Source: JACSRF01 sp964504445 (GTDB taxonomy: Bacteria; Chloroflexota; Anaerolineae; Promineifilales; Promineifilaceae). Taken from it: a stretch of DNA of 64,000 bases. Below the pieces are notes generated by a model. The model was given only the letters and a program-made list of their open reading frames with translations, had not been told where the DNA came from and did not search any database. Within the stretch, counting starts at the first letter, position 1; each line of letters begins with the position of its first letter. The position numbers were made by a program, and so were the translations under genes. Below, one piece after another: positions 42,810-52,000 of the stretch. Where the stretch lies: assembly GCA_964504445.1 (NCBI GenBank), contig CAZDEO010000005.1:1-64000 (forward strand), written 5' to 3'.

Positions 42810-44858
42810 TCAACGCCTGGTCATAGACCGTTGGTGGAAACTGCCTTCGGGAGGAGCAACGTGTGCGACGTCTAACTGGAGGGCTTCCTCATCCTGGCGC
42901 ACCGCAGGCAGGTAGATGAGGTAGTCTGGCTGGGGTTGGGGCAATATTTCTATATTTAGCGTTGCCAATAGAGGTTTTGCCAGATCGCAGTTCCAGGCAA
43001 TAACAGTTATGGTAAAGCTGCCGGGCGTGGTGAAGGGGTGGTTGAAGAGTATAGGTGTGGTAATGCCGGTTTGGGCGGTGATAACGGCCGTTTCCCCCAC
43101 CATCACCGTGTATGTGTAGGGCACGGCCGTTTCCGGCAACACCTCCAGGCTAAGGGTCACCACATCCCCCGCAAAGATTGTGCCAGTCGTCACTTGGCTT
43201 ACAAGAACGTTGGTGATGGGCGTACAGCCATCACAGCTCACGGTGACGGTATCGGCATAGATGGCTGGGATACCGGCGCAGTTGTTAGCCGTCAGCATGT
43301 ATGCATACGTGCCGCTAACGCCAAAATCTATGCCCGTTGGCGCGGCCAGCGAACTGGAGGCCGGATTTCCTCCCTGGAAAACCCATTCCCAGTTTATGGG
43401 TGTGGTCCCAGTGTAAACAGGTGAAAAATCTACCGTGCAGGCGTCAACGGCCGTGGTTACATTCATGACCTGTACCGGCTCGCACGCCATCAGGCAGTCG
43501 CTCATATGCGCAAAAGTCGCTACAGACGCCTTTACAAAGTCAGTGTAATAATCCATGTCCAGGTATTGCAGGCGGTCATTAACCGTGTGGTAACGAGGAT
43601 TGAAATCGCCAAAATCCTCAATGCCCAAAATGGCAGTATAGCCATATTGCCAAAAGGAAGCGTGGTCGCTGGCGCCGGTGCCATTAGGCACTATCCCTGG
43701 GATCAGGTTTACCTCATAATCTGCCACAGCCTCAGCAAATAACTGCGCCAGGGTTAGCGTGGCGGGCATGGCGGCATTGGCGTGCAGGTCAATGTCACGG
43801 CTGCTGCCCGGTGTGTTCCAGGAGATCATGTCCAGGTTAATGACACCGCGGATATTTTCCCCTTGATTATAAGCGTGTTGCGCATAGGCATGGCTGCCCA
43901 ACAGCCCTTGCTCCTCTCCGGTCCACAAGCCAAAGCGAATGGTGCAGCCCCAATTGTATTGGCTGAAAATATCGGCGGCAATGAGCGCCGCCACCACACC
44001 GCTAGCATTGTCATCAGCGCCAGGGGCGGTGGCCCCTAAAGGCATGTCATCCAGATGCGCAGAAAAGATGTAGATGTCGTCTGGATTGACTTGCCCGGTG
44101 ATTTCCCCGATGACGTTGGGATAAGTAGACCCGCTCCATTGATGATACGTCACGTCTAACCCTAACTCGGCCAGATGTTCCCCTACAAATTGGGTTGCTT
44201 TCTCAATGGGCGTGCCGCTGTAGGTGTAGCGTGTGGCAATGGTGTAGGCGCTGCCGCCAATGGTTACCGGCCATTCGCCGCTAAGGCCACCGGTGTATTG
44301 GTAAACGGTGCTGCTGATGACCTGATCCATCATGCTCTGGATGACGGGGTCTGGTTCAATGTCTGCCGGTATGTGCGCTGGGTGGGGCCATAAGGGCTTG
44401 GGGTCAAGGGTAACACCCTGCACCTGGAAGCCATCGGCAGCCAGGCGTTTGGTTTGTTCTGGCGTGCTGCGTAGGATTGTCACGTCTGCTGTGGCATGGA
44501 GAAGACGGCCGTACTCCGCCCGCTCCACCCCAATTTGCCCTGGCAGCAAATAAACCAGGTTATAGTAATCTGCCCCACTGATGTTCGCATCAAGCACCTG
44601 GGAGGCTAGCTTTGCTGCTGCCAGTTGGCTTGTTTGGGCCGGGTCTGCACCCACCAAGAAAGCTCCCTCGCTCAGACGGGCGAAAATGGCGACGTTTGTT
44701 TGCTCTAAACGACCCAATTCAGCCGGCGTGACGGCTTTAACCAAAACCAAAGCCGTGGGGCTGTTGGTGGTGGCTGTAACCACCACAGATTGGGTCACGC
44801 CAATGAGCGTACCTGCTAACAACAAGGTTAAAATGACAAACCAGCGTCTACTTTTCAT
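42810..44858 (-). CDS. Secreted M28 family aminopeptidase-like protein with PKD-like domain
   Basis: The 682-residue protein has a signal peptide (MKSRRWFVILTLLLAGTLIG), a propeptide-like region (to about residue 210) and a zinc peptidase domain. The metal-site motifs are SAHLDDMPLGATAPGADDNASGV, TGEEQGLLGSHAYA and ASDHASFWQYG. PKD or Ig-like repeats follow (VDFSPVYTGTTPINWEWVFQGG). Near the end lies the YLIYLPAVRQ motif seen at other C-termini here, followed by about 27 extra residues. The start at 44858 has GGAG 6 nt upstream; an ATG at 44870 overlaps that site. Confidence 0.88.
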   Translation of the reverse strand: MKSRRWFVILTLLLAGTLIGVTQSVVVTATTNSPTALVLVKAVTPAELGRLEQTNVAIFARLSEGAFLVGADPAQTSQLAAAKLASQVLDANISGADYYNLVYLLPGQIGVERAEYGRLLHATADVTILRSTPEQTKRLAADGFQVQGVTLDPKPLWPHPAHIPADIEPDPVIQSMMDQVISSTVYQYTGGLSGEWPVTIGGSAYTIATRYTYSGTPIEKATQFVGEHLAELGLDVTYHQWSGSTYPNVIGEITGQVNPDDIYIFSAHLDDMPLGATAPGADDNASGVVAALIAADIFSQYNWGCTIRFGLWTGEEQGLLGSHAYAQHAYNQGENIRGVINLDMISWNTPGSSRDIDLHANAAMPATLTLAQLFAEAVADYEVNLIPGIVPNGTGASDHASFWQYGYTAILGIEDFGDFNPRYHTVNDRLQYLDMDYYTDFVKASVATFAHMSDCLMACEPVQVMNVTTAVDACTVDFSPVYTGTTPINWEWVFQGGNPASSSLAAPTGIDFGVSGTYAYMLTANNCAGIPAIYADTVTVSCDGCTPITNVLVSQVTTGTIFAGDVVTLSLEVLPETAVPYTYTVMVGETAVITAQTGITTPILFNHPFTTPGSFTITVIAWNCDLAKPLLATLNIEILPQPQPDYLIYLPAVRQDEEALQLDVAHVAPPEGSFHQRSMTRR

Positions 44859-45186
44859 GCGATTCTCCATTGATTGTGTGGGTTGAGGGGCAAAAGAATT
44901 AAGCAGTCCCCCCAGATTTCACACGTCCCACCCGGCAATTGGGCTGCGGGGTTCCAGTGATGACACTGGCAGTATTGCAAAGTTGGGGTGATTTAGACAG
45001 TGACAAAAAGTAGACGTTCTCATGCGGAAAGTCATATGCATTTGCGGGCTCATCTAGATAAAGGGCCTGGTTTACACTTCTTTGCCTTTACAAATTACCT
45101 ATTGGCCGTTAAAATTCCCCACCATTGCAAAAATACCGCGCAGCATGCACCATCATCCACTCGTCAATAGAAAGGTGATCGCCCAA
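44859..45186. other. Divergent intergenic region, 328 bp
   Basis: No coding frame stands out. It holds a clear plus-strand promoter (45087-45115) and an AAAGGTGA ribosome site (45171-45178) for the downstream gene. No clear minus-strand promoter was found for the M28 gene. Confidence 0.5.
45087..45115 (+). promoter_or_regulatory. Promoter of the copper amine oxidase-like gene
   Basis: TTTACA (45087-45092) and TAAAAT (45110-45115) are separated by exactly 17 bp. Transcription would start about 65 nt before the start codon. Confidence 0.6.
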
Positions 45187-47475
45187 ATGAATAGAACCGC
45201 GTTGTTCCGAACTCCTGTCCTGGTTGTTGTCCTCTTGTTGGCAACGGCCGTTTCCCTGACCTTCATCGTTGCTCCCACCCAAGTTGCCCGGGGCAAGTCA
45301 GCCGCCCGACCCCTGACCCAAACGGCCACTCCCCAGCAGCAGATCGCGCAGGATACTGCCTTGACTGACAGCCGGGTAATCGCCTTTACGTCGGGCCAGC
45401 GCACCGAAGTTTTTGGCGTACGCGAGCTTTTAGGCCAAATTACCCCGCAAAGCCAGGCCTGTGCCACGGCCGTTTGCTTCCAGGTCGAAATCTACAACTT
45501 TGACGATAACGCGACCGTGCTGGCCATTGTCAATACCGACACAAAAGAAGTGCTGGATGTGCTCCACCAACCAGGCGTCCAGCCCGGCATAAACAAACGG
45601 CTGGCAGACCGCGCCATTGAGATTGCCCGCAATGACCCTCAAGTCATTACTGCTCTTGGTTACCGGCCCCAGCGCGTGGAAGTGGCTCCGGTTCCAGCCG
45701 GCATGCCAGGCACAGTTTGCGACGGGGGACACCTGTGTGCCGCTCCCACCTTTAGCTTGGGAGACCGCTTGCTATGGGCCGTTGTTGATTTGACCACAGA
45801 GCAGTTGGTAGACATAGCCTGGACAGAGATTTCCCCGGATAACCAGAACAACTCAACGCCGTTTGTTCCCCAGGGCTGCCCAACTCCCGGCACGGTTACC
45901 CGTGCCGGCTGGCAATTGAGCTACGAAACCACTGGCACAGATGGCCTTCGCGTCCACACCGTCACGTTTAGGGGCGTGCCCGTCATCAACAATATCAAGC
46001 TGGTGGAATGGCATGCCGCTTATACCAGTAGTGGTTTTGTGGATTCTACCGGTTGCGGCGGCGGCGGTGGTGGCTTTCCCATCTACCCCTATGGCGAGAC
46101 GGAAGTGTTAGATTTGCGCGATGAGCAGAATAATGTCATAGGGTTCGAGGTTGTACAGGATTTCCGCATGAGTAATTGGGGAAACAGTTGCAACTACCGA
46201 TATGACCAGCACATGCAGTTCTTTAACGACGGCCGTTTTCGTGTGGTTAGCGGCGCCTATGGCAAAGGGTGCGGCATCAATGCCACCTACCGTCCTGTAG
46301 TGCGTGTGGATATTGCCATCAATGGGTCAGAAGATAATATTTTCGCCACCTGGAACGGTGAAAATTGGATCAACAACGCGGTGGAATTTTGGCAATTACA
46401 GGGAGGTCCCTACACCCCAGAAGGGTACAGATGGGCAGTTTCCCATCCTGGAGGCCTGGGCTATTTTCTGGAACCAGGCCAGGGGCAGTTTGGTGACAAC
46501 GGCCGTGGCGACTTTGCCTACATCTACGTCACCCAGCACAAGCCGGCGGAAGGCGACACCGATTTGGGGGTAATTGGCTCGTGCTGTAACAGTGACCACC
46601 AGCAAGGGCCGCACAACTATGTCAATGGCGAGTCCATTGACAGCCAAAACATCGTCATTTGGTACGTTCCACAGATGGTGACCGATGCAGCGCCAGGGAG
46701 CTACTATTGTTGGACAGTTTCCGGCGAGCCACGTCCAGAAACATACCCCTGCTTTGCCGGGCCAATGTTTGTGCCTTTTACGCCCTACACTCCAGACGTG
46801 GTCATCGCCCCAACGGCTGCCGCTCAATCGGGCCTGCCGGGTACCGTGCTCACGTATACCCTAACCGTAACCAATACCGGCAATACAAGCGATAGTTATG
46901 GCTTTACAGTTTCTGACCATAGTTGGGACGTGAGTTTACCGCCGACGCTAACCCTGGCGGTGGGCGAATCGGCCAGCGTCCCCGTTACCGTCGTGATTCC
47001 AGCCGACGCCACCGGAGGCATTGCGGATGTGGCTACGTTAACGGTTGCCTCTCTAGAAGATCCCGTCATGAGCAGCGCCGAGGCGGTATTGACGAGTACG
47101 GTAGAAGCGGTTTATGGGGTAGCGTTGGCACCGGAAACGGCCGGGCAATCTGGCGCGCCTGGCAGTCTGCTCACGTACATGTTGACCATTACCAACCATG
47201 GCAACCTCAGCGATACGTTCACCGTCACTCTGAGCGAGAGCCTTTGGGCCGGCACAGCCCCAAACAGCGTCTCCCTGGCTGCTGCGGCAGCGACAACGTT
47301 GTTCGTTGAGGTGATGATTCCAGAAACGGCCGTTGCCGGAGCGCGCGACACCTTGACAGTAACCGTTACTTCCACTGGCGATGCATTGGTAACGGCCGTG
47401 AGTACCCTGACAGCCGAAGCTATTGCTCTAAATGAAGATATGCTGCTTTATCTCCCCGCCATCTTCAGACCCTAA
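45187..47475 (+). CDS. Secreted copper amine oxidase-like protein with two NEW3/DUF11-like repeats
   Basis: The 762-residue protein has a signal peptide and an N-terminal PepSY-like segment (ADRAIEIARNDPQVITALG). A core recalls copper amine oxidases: GLRVHTVTFRGVPVINNIKLVEWHAAY, then CNYRYDQHMQFFNDGRFRVV, VTQHKPAEGD and NGESIDSQNIVIWYVPQM (about residues 481-498). Tyr337 sits where the self-processed topaquinone Tyr would be, in N-Y-R instead of the usual N-Y-D/E. Two repeats of about 100 residues begin AAQSGLPGTVLTYTLTVTN and AGQSGAPGSLLTYMLTITN. The protein ends LLYLPAIFRP. Family membership is inferred from motif order; activity is uncertain. Confidence 0.65.
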   Translation: MNRTALFRTPVLVVVLLLATAVSLTFIVAPTQVARGKSAARPLTQTATPQQQIAQDTALTDSRVIAFTSGQRTEVFGVRELLGQITPQSQACATAVCFQVEIYNFDDNATVLAIVNTDTKEVLDVLHQPGVQPGINKRLADRAIEIARNDPQVITALGYRPQRVEVAPVPAGMPGTVCDGGHLCAAPTFSLGDRLLWAVVDLTTEQLVDIAWTEISPDNQNNSTPFVPQGCPTPGTVTRAGWQLSYETTGTDGLRVHTVTFRGVPVINNIKLVEWHAAYTSSGFVDSTGCGGGGGGFPIYPYGETEVLDLRDEQNNVIGFEVVQDFRMSNWGNSCNYRYDQHMQFFNDGRFRVVSGAYGKGCGINATYRPVVRVDIAINGSEDNIFATWNGENWINNAVEFWQLQGGPYTPEGYRWAVSHPGGLGYFLEPGQGQFGDNGRGDFAYIYVTQHKPAEGDTDLGVIGSCCNSDHQQGPHNYVNGESIDSQNIVIWYVPQMVTDAAPGSYYCWTVSGEPRPETYPCFAGPMFVPFTPYTPDVVIAPTAAAQSGLPGTVLTYTLTVTNTGNTSDSYGFTVSDHSWDVSLPPTLTLAVGESASVPVTVVIPADATGGIADVATLTVASLEDPVMSSAEAVLTSTVEAVYGVALAPETAGQSGAPGSLLTYMLTITNHGNLSDTFTVTLSESLWAGTAPNSVSLAAAAATTLFVEVMIPETAVAGARDTLTVTVTSTGDALVTAVSTLTAEAIALNEDMLLYLPAIFRP

Positions 47476-47491
47476 TACAATCATCCAGAAG

Positions 47492-47560
47492 GTCGCCTGC
47501 GGTTTGTAGTAGCCGCTTGAGCGGGTAGCCCTGCCCAAAGCGTTACTACAAACCGGCGAC
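47492..47560. repeat. Palindromic intergenic element
   Basis: GTCGCC (47492-47497) plus GGTTTGTAGTA (47501-47511) pair perfectly with TACTACAAACC (47544-47554) plus GGCGAC (47555-47560), with a 3-nt bulge and a loop of 32 nt that contains CCGCTTGAGCGG. This looks like a REP/MITE-type palindrome rather than a simple terminator. Confidence 0.6.
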
Positions 47561-47659
47561 AAATTATTGAAATCACGTACTGGTATTCCTAACCCGTGGC
47601 CTCCCCACGTTACTCAACAACCTTAGCCACCTGGTTGCCCCGATGGATAACCACTAACA

Positions 47660-47697
47660 GACTACGGAAGGCAGAATACGCCTTCCGTAGTCAAATT
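47660..47697. terminator. Bidirectional terminator between convergent genes
   Basis: GACTACGGAAGGC (47660-47672) pairs perfectly with GCCTTCCGTAGTC (47680-47692) around a 7-nt loop and is followed by AAATTTTT. It serves the amine oxidase-like gene and faces the sugar dehydrogenase gene. Confidence 0.75.
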
Positions 47698-47710
47698 TTT
47701 CCCACCGCAG

Positions 47711-50245
47711 CTACCTCCCTTCTTCAGCATTGATCAAAGGTAAATACATCCACCATGCATCAACTGGCACGGGGGTTGGTGTGGGCGTTACCGTAGGTGT
47801 TGGTAACGCTGTAACAGTTACATGGATAGTAGGGGTTGGCGTAGGGGTAGGGGTAGGGAGCGGTGGCGTATCTTCCTGCACCCGGTAAATTGTGCCATTA
47901 GACCGGTTGCTGACGTAAAGTTCACCCAAGTTATCTTCGCCAAAGCTGGTTACGCCTAGTGACTGGAGCTGTCCCAAAACGATTGACTGCCATTCTCCGT
48001 CACCATCTGGATGCAGCGCCCAGAATCGCCCGCTGCAAAAATCGGCAAAAATGTAATGGCCCCACAGCACCGGATATTGTTCACCCCGGTAGACGTATCC
48101 CCCCGTTACGGAACAGTTAGATTGCACATGGCTATAGGTAAAAACAGGGAATGTGTAGCTGCTAGCCGGGCCACAGTCTGTTAAGTTAAAGGTGGCATCC
48201 CCTTCATAACAGCGCCAGCCATAATTTTCACCTCCTATGCTGCTGGCTGGCTGCCAATCAATTTCTTCCCATTGATTTTGGCCCACATCGCCAATAAACA
48301 TATCTCCCAGGTGGCGGTCAAAGCTAAAGCGCCAGGGATTCCGTAACCCAGAAGCCCAAATTTCATCACACGTCCCGCCGGGGCCATCACTTAAAGGATT
48401 GTCGCTGGGTATGGAATAATTGCTGCCGCCGCCACAGTCGGGCGGGGATCCGGCTCCTGAATCCACGTCAATGCGCAGCATTTTGCCCAGTAGGGAAGTC
48501 ATGGTTTGGGCGTAGTTGGCGGGATCGCCGCCCGAACCGCCATCACCCATACCAATGTATAGATAGCCATCTGGTCCAAAGTGCAAGTCACCGCCATTGT
48601 GGTTGGTATAGGGTTGGTCAACGGTCAATAAAATTAACTGGCTGGTGGGGTCGGCCACGTTGGGATCGCCACTGCTGACGCTGAAGCGCGCGATGACGGT
48701 ATCGCCGCTGAGATTGGTGTAGTTGACGTAGAAATACCCGTTGTTGGCATAATTGGGATGAAAGGCCAGGCCTAACAATCCTTGTTCATTCCCGCCCGTA
48801 CTCACTTGCCCCACCAGGCTGAGGAATGGCGTGGGTAAAATTGAGCCATCGCTCTGCAAAATGCGGATGAGTCCACCTTGCTGAACAATGAACAGGCGGT
48901 CGTCGTTGGCTGCGCCGCTATTGACGATGCCGATGGGCTGGTTGAAGTCGCCGGCAAAGACACTCAGGCTGACGCTGGGGGTGGTAGGCTGCGCTTTCAG
49001 GCGGTAGATGCCGCCGTCACTGTGGCCGGCCACGTATAATTCCCCATTGGCGCCTTCGCCAAAGGCGCTGACGTTGTTGAGCAGTTGTCCCAGGGCTACC
49101 ACTTCCCAGTCTCCCAGGCCATCTGGCGACATTGCCCAGAAACGGCCGCTGCAATAGTCGGTGAAAATGTAACGGCCGTGCAAGCCGGGCGACCAACTTC
49201 CACGGTAGACAAAGCCCCCCGTGACCGAGCAGCCCAGGAAATTTTGATTGGCGTCATAGTGTGGGTAAGTCAGAATGGGGAATTTATATTGTTCGGCCGG
49301 TCCGCACCCGTCCAAATTATAGGGCGTTTCCCCTTCATAACAGCGCCAACCATAATTTTCGCCACCGGGGCTGGTGGCTGGCTGAAAATTAACCTCTTCG
49401 TATTCTGTTAGACCCACGTCAGCAAGATACAGGTCGCCGGTTTGGCGGTCAAAGCTGAAGCGCCACGGGTTGCGCAAGCCCATAGCCCAAATCTCATCTT
49501 GCACAGCCGGGTTGCCCACAAAGGGGTTGTCCGGAGGGATGAGATAGTTGGTCGTACCGGTGTTGCCATTTACGTCCAGGCGCAGTATTTTGCCCAGCAG
49601 GGTGCCGCCATCTTGCGCGTTGTTGTCCGGGTCGCCTTCCCCGCCGCCGTCGCCCAAACCCGCATAGAGGTACCCATCTGGCCCAAAGTGGAGGTCACCG
49701 CCATTATTGTTGTCGTGGGGTTGTTGGACGGCGAGAATGATGAATTCGCTGGTGGGGTCAGCCAGGTTGGGGTTGCCGGGGGAAACGATGAAGCGGGAAA
49801 TGCGGGATTCCACGGTGTCAACGTCTAACCGGTGAATGTAGTAGACGTAAAAGTAACCATTGGTGCCGTAATCGGGGTGGAAGGTTAGACCCAGGAGGCC
49901 TTGTTCGTAGAAACCGGTCTCTACCTGATCTTGAATGTCGAGGAAGGGATCGGGAAGTATGGAACCATTGGCGTCAATGATGCGAATTAGCCCAGCCTGT
50001 TCGGCGACGAAAAGACGACCGTCACCCGCATGGGTGATCACGGTGGGCAGGTTGAAACCACTGGCTACGTTGACCAGGCTGACGTCAAGATTTTCTGGGG
50101 GCGTAAGAGAGAGGGCCTGGGCTGGATTCCTATTTCCTAAGCCAGGAATGAGGGTGTAAAGGGCCGTTACGCCCACCACTACCGCCAATAACAACACGAT
50201 AGAGGCGTTCACCCCTATCTGACCATGGGATAACAAACGTCGCAT
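47711..50245 (-). CDS. Secreted protein with two tandem glucose/sorbosone dehydrogenase-like propellers
   Basis: The 844-residue protein has an N-terminal signal anchor (SIVLLLAVVVGVTALYTL). Two homologous domains of about 370 residues follow, each resembling soluble PQQ-dependent sugar dehydrogenases. Domain 1 has GFNLPTVITHAGDGRLFVAEQAG and LLGLTFHPDYGTNGYFYVYY; domain 2 has NQPIGIVNSG and LLGLAFHPNYANNGYFYVNY. Both carry HFGPDGYLY-GDGG and IWA-GLRNPWRFSFDR. A (TP)n linker and the end MYLPLINAEEGR follow. The start at 50245 has AGGAGA upstream. It probably oxidises sugars outside the membrane. Confidence 0.85.
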   Translation of the reverse strand: MRRLLSHGQIGVNASIVLLLAVVVGVTALYTLIPGLGNRNPAQALSLTPPENLDVSLVNVASGFNLPTVITHAGDGRLFVAEQAGLIRIIDANGSILPDPFLDIQDQVETGFYEQGLLGLTFHPDYGTNGYFYVYYIHRLDVDTVESRISRFIVSPGNPNLADPTSEFIILAVQQPHDNNNGGDLHFGPDGYLYAGLGDGGGEGDPDNNAQDGGTLLGKILRLDVNGNTGTTNYLIPPDNPFVGNPAVQDEIWAMGLRNPWRFSFDRQTGDLYLADVGLTEYEEVNFQPATSPGGENYGWRCYEGETPYNLDGCGPAEQYKFPILTYPHYDANQNFLGCSVTGGFVYRGSWSPGLHGRYIFTDYCSGRFWAMSPDGLGDWEVVALGQLLNNVSAFGEGANGELYVAGHSDGGIYRLKAQPTTPSVSLSVFAGDFNQPIGIVNSGAANDDRLFIVQQGGLIRILQSDGSILPTPFLSLVGQVSTGGNEQGLLGLAFHPNYANNGYFYVNYTNLSGDTVIARFSVSSGDPNVADPTSQLILLTVDQPYTNHNGGDLHFGPDGYLYIGMGDGGSGGDPANYAQTMTSLLGKMLRIDVDSGAGSPPDCGGGSNYSIPSDNPLSDGPGGTCDEIWASGLRNPWRFSFDRHLGDMFIGDVGQNQWEEIDWQPASSIGGENYGWRCYEGDATFNLTDCGPASSYTFPVFTYSHVQSNCSVTGGYVYRGEQYPVLWGHYIFADFCSGRFWALHPDGDGEWQSIVLGQLQSLGVTSFGEDNLGELYVSNRSNGTIYRVQEDTPPLPTPTPTPTPTIHVTVTALPTPTVTPTPTPVPVDAWWMYLPLINAEEGR

Positions 50246-50310
50246 GCAAAATCTCCTAAATTTATAAAGGGTAACGAAATTATGGCCGGACAAATGGGAA
50301 ATGAGCCGCT

Positions 50311-51744
50311 TCAATTTTCAGCCGCATCCGCCGCACGGCCGTCCTCGGTTAGACTGTGCAAAAAAGCCACCAGCTGGCTAATTTCGCGGTTAGTGAGCGG
50401 TTCACTTTGGGCTAGCAGCGGAGATAGAGTGCTGAGTATTTGCTGGCGCGTAACTGCTTCATTTTGTAAAGTGGCTTGCAATTCGGCGGGGAGGGAACGG
50501 CCGTTGTAGGCTGCCAAATGCTGCGCGGGTTCCAGATGATGGGCCACGACGTCTTCCAGGCTAGCATACGCGCCATTATGCAGGTAAGGGCCGGTGCGGG
50601 CTACGTTGCGCAGCGGGGGCGTGCGGAAGGCGAAGCGGTCGGCAGGCTGATGGGTAACGGCGTAACGGCCGTAATCAAGCGGGGCGATGGGCGATGTGCC
50701 CGGCCCAAACTGAGGTGCGCCAATGTTGTGAAACTGCTGATCGCTGAACAAACCGCCGCTGTGGCAGCGGGCACAACCCGCTTTGCCAAAGAACAGTAGC
50801 GCGCCCTGTTGTGCGCTGGCTGAGAGCGCCGTTTCGTCCCCCGCCAGATACCGGTCCCAGGGGGTGTTGGCGGCAGTGAAAACGGCCGTTTGGTAAGCTG
50901 CCAGGGCATTTGCGGCAAAGGTAAAGTCCATCTCGGTCAACGGCGTTTCTGGGTAGGCGGCGGTAAAAAGAGGGGGATAACGCGGCAGGGCTAGCAAACG
51001 GGCCATGAGTTGTGCCCAAATGAGCGGCATTTGGTCCGGCGCATTGCTAAAAGAGGCCAGTTCGTTTTCTTGGCCAAATATATCGCGGTCAGACCAGGCC
51101 AACGGCCCGGCGTTACCCGCCTGCTGCGTATCAGGAAATTCGCCCGGCTGGACCAGGTAGCCAGCCACGTCGTACTGCCCCCCGCGCATTTCGTGACGGG
51201 CTGTCACAGCCAGCATGGCCTGCGCAGCCAGGGCGTTGTCCAAGCCGGCAGGCAAGAATTCCCCCGCGGGGCTGGTGAACCCGGTAACGGCCGTTCCGCT
51301 TACCCGGCCATCCCAAAACATCACTTCCCAGCCCGGCAAACCCCGGTTGGCTACGTCGAGGCTGTTGCGTGGCACAAATTGACGCCCCTCGCTCAACTGC
51401 CGCGCCGGGCCAATGCCCCGCCCCCCCGTCCCCACAGCCAAGGGCAGCCCATCGCTAAGGCCATAGTCAGGGTGATGGCAGGTGGCGCAACTAACGTCCC
51501 GGTTCCCGCTTAGCTCTGTTTCGAAAAAAAGAGCCTGGCCTAGAGCAACCTGCGCGGAATTGGGTTGGGGCACGGCCGTTAGGGGACGGAGACCTGCTGC
51601 GGCGACTAACTGGCGCAGGGCAACGTTTGGGGTCACGGCCGTGGCCCGGCATCCCGGCAGAAATCCTACCAGGGTTAGGCTCAGAAGCAGGATACCAGTC
51701 AGGTTGTTTGGGATAGATTGCAAATTACTTTTCATGCTGCCCAT
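50311..51744 (-). CDS. Di-haem cytochrome c peroxidase / MauG-family lipoprotein
   Basis: The 477-residue protein has a signal peptide ending in the lipobox LPGC (Cys32), so it is lipid-anchored outside the membrane. Haem-binding motifs are CATCH (residues 86-90) and CARCH (residues 324-328), with GQALFFETELSGNRDVSCATCHHPDYGLSDG typical of the family. These proteins reduce hydrogen peroxide or oxidise protein-bound cofactors. It lies 65 bp upstream of the sugar dehydrogenase gene, with the same orientation, so they may share a transcript and an electron-transfer role (inference). The start is ATG 51744, with ATG 51735 possible. Confidence 0.9.
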   Translation of the reverse strand: MGSMKSNLQSIPNNLTGILLLSLTLVGFLPGCRATAVTPNVALRQLVAAAGLRPLTAVPQPNSAQVALGQALFFETELSGNRDVSCATCHHPDYGLSDGLPLAVGTGGRGIGPARQLSEGRQFVPRNSLDVANRGLPGWEVMFWDGRVSGTAVTGFTSPAGEFLPAGLDNALAAQAMLAVTARHEMRGGQYDVAGYLVQPGEFPDTQQAGNAGPLAWSDRDIFGQENELASFSNAPDQMPLIWAQLMARLLALPRYPPLFTAAYPETPLTEMDFTFAANALAAYQTAVFTAANTPWDRYLAGDETALSASAQQGALLFFGKAGCARCHSGGLFSDQQFHNIGAPQFGPGTSPIAPLDYGRYAVTHQPADRFAFRTPPLRNVARTGPYLHNGAYASLEDVVAHHLEPAQHLAAYNGRSLPAELQATLQNEAVTRQQILSTLSPLLAQSEPLTNREISQLVAFLHSLTEDGRAADAAEN

Positions 51745-52000
51745 TTTTGCGCCTTTTGCCACATCGTGCTGAATTATAGGGCAGGGACGCGCTTTTGGAA
51801 ACGGCCGTTGCCCACCAACCTGCTTCCTCGGCTCATGCACGCGCGCCATAACAATCCTTACATCGGGTCTTCACACCTGCTTCATAACCGAAGGGTATCT
51901 TAACATCATCGTTGATGAACAAATTACGTTCGACCGGTGACACACAAAAGTAAAGAGACCCGTCACCAGTCGGCAACAACACATACACTGGAGGTATGAC

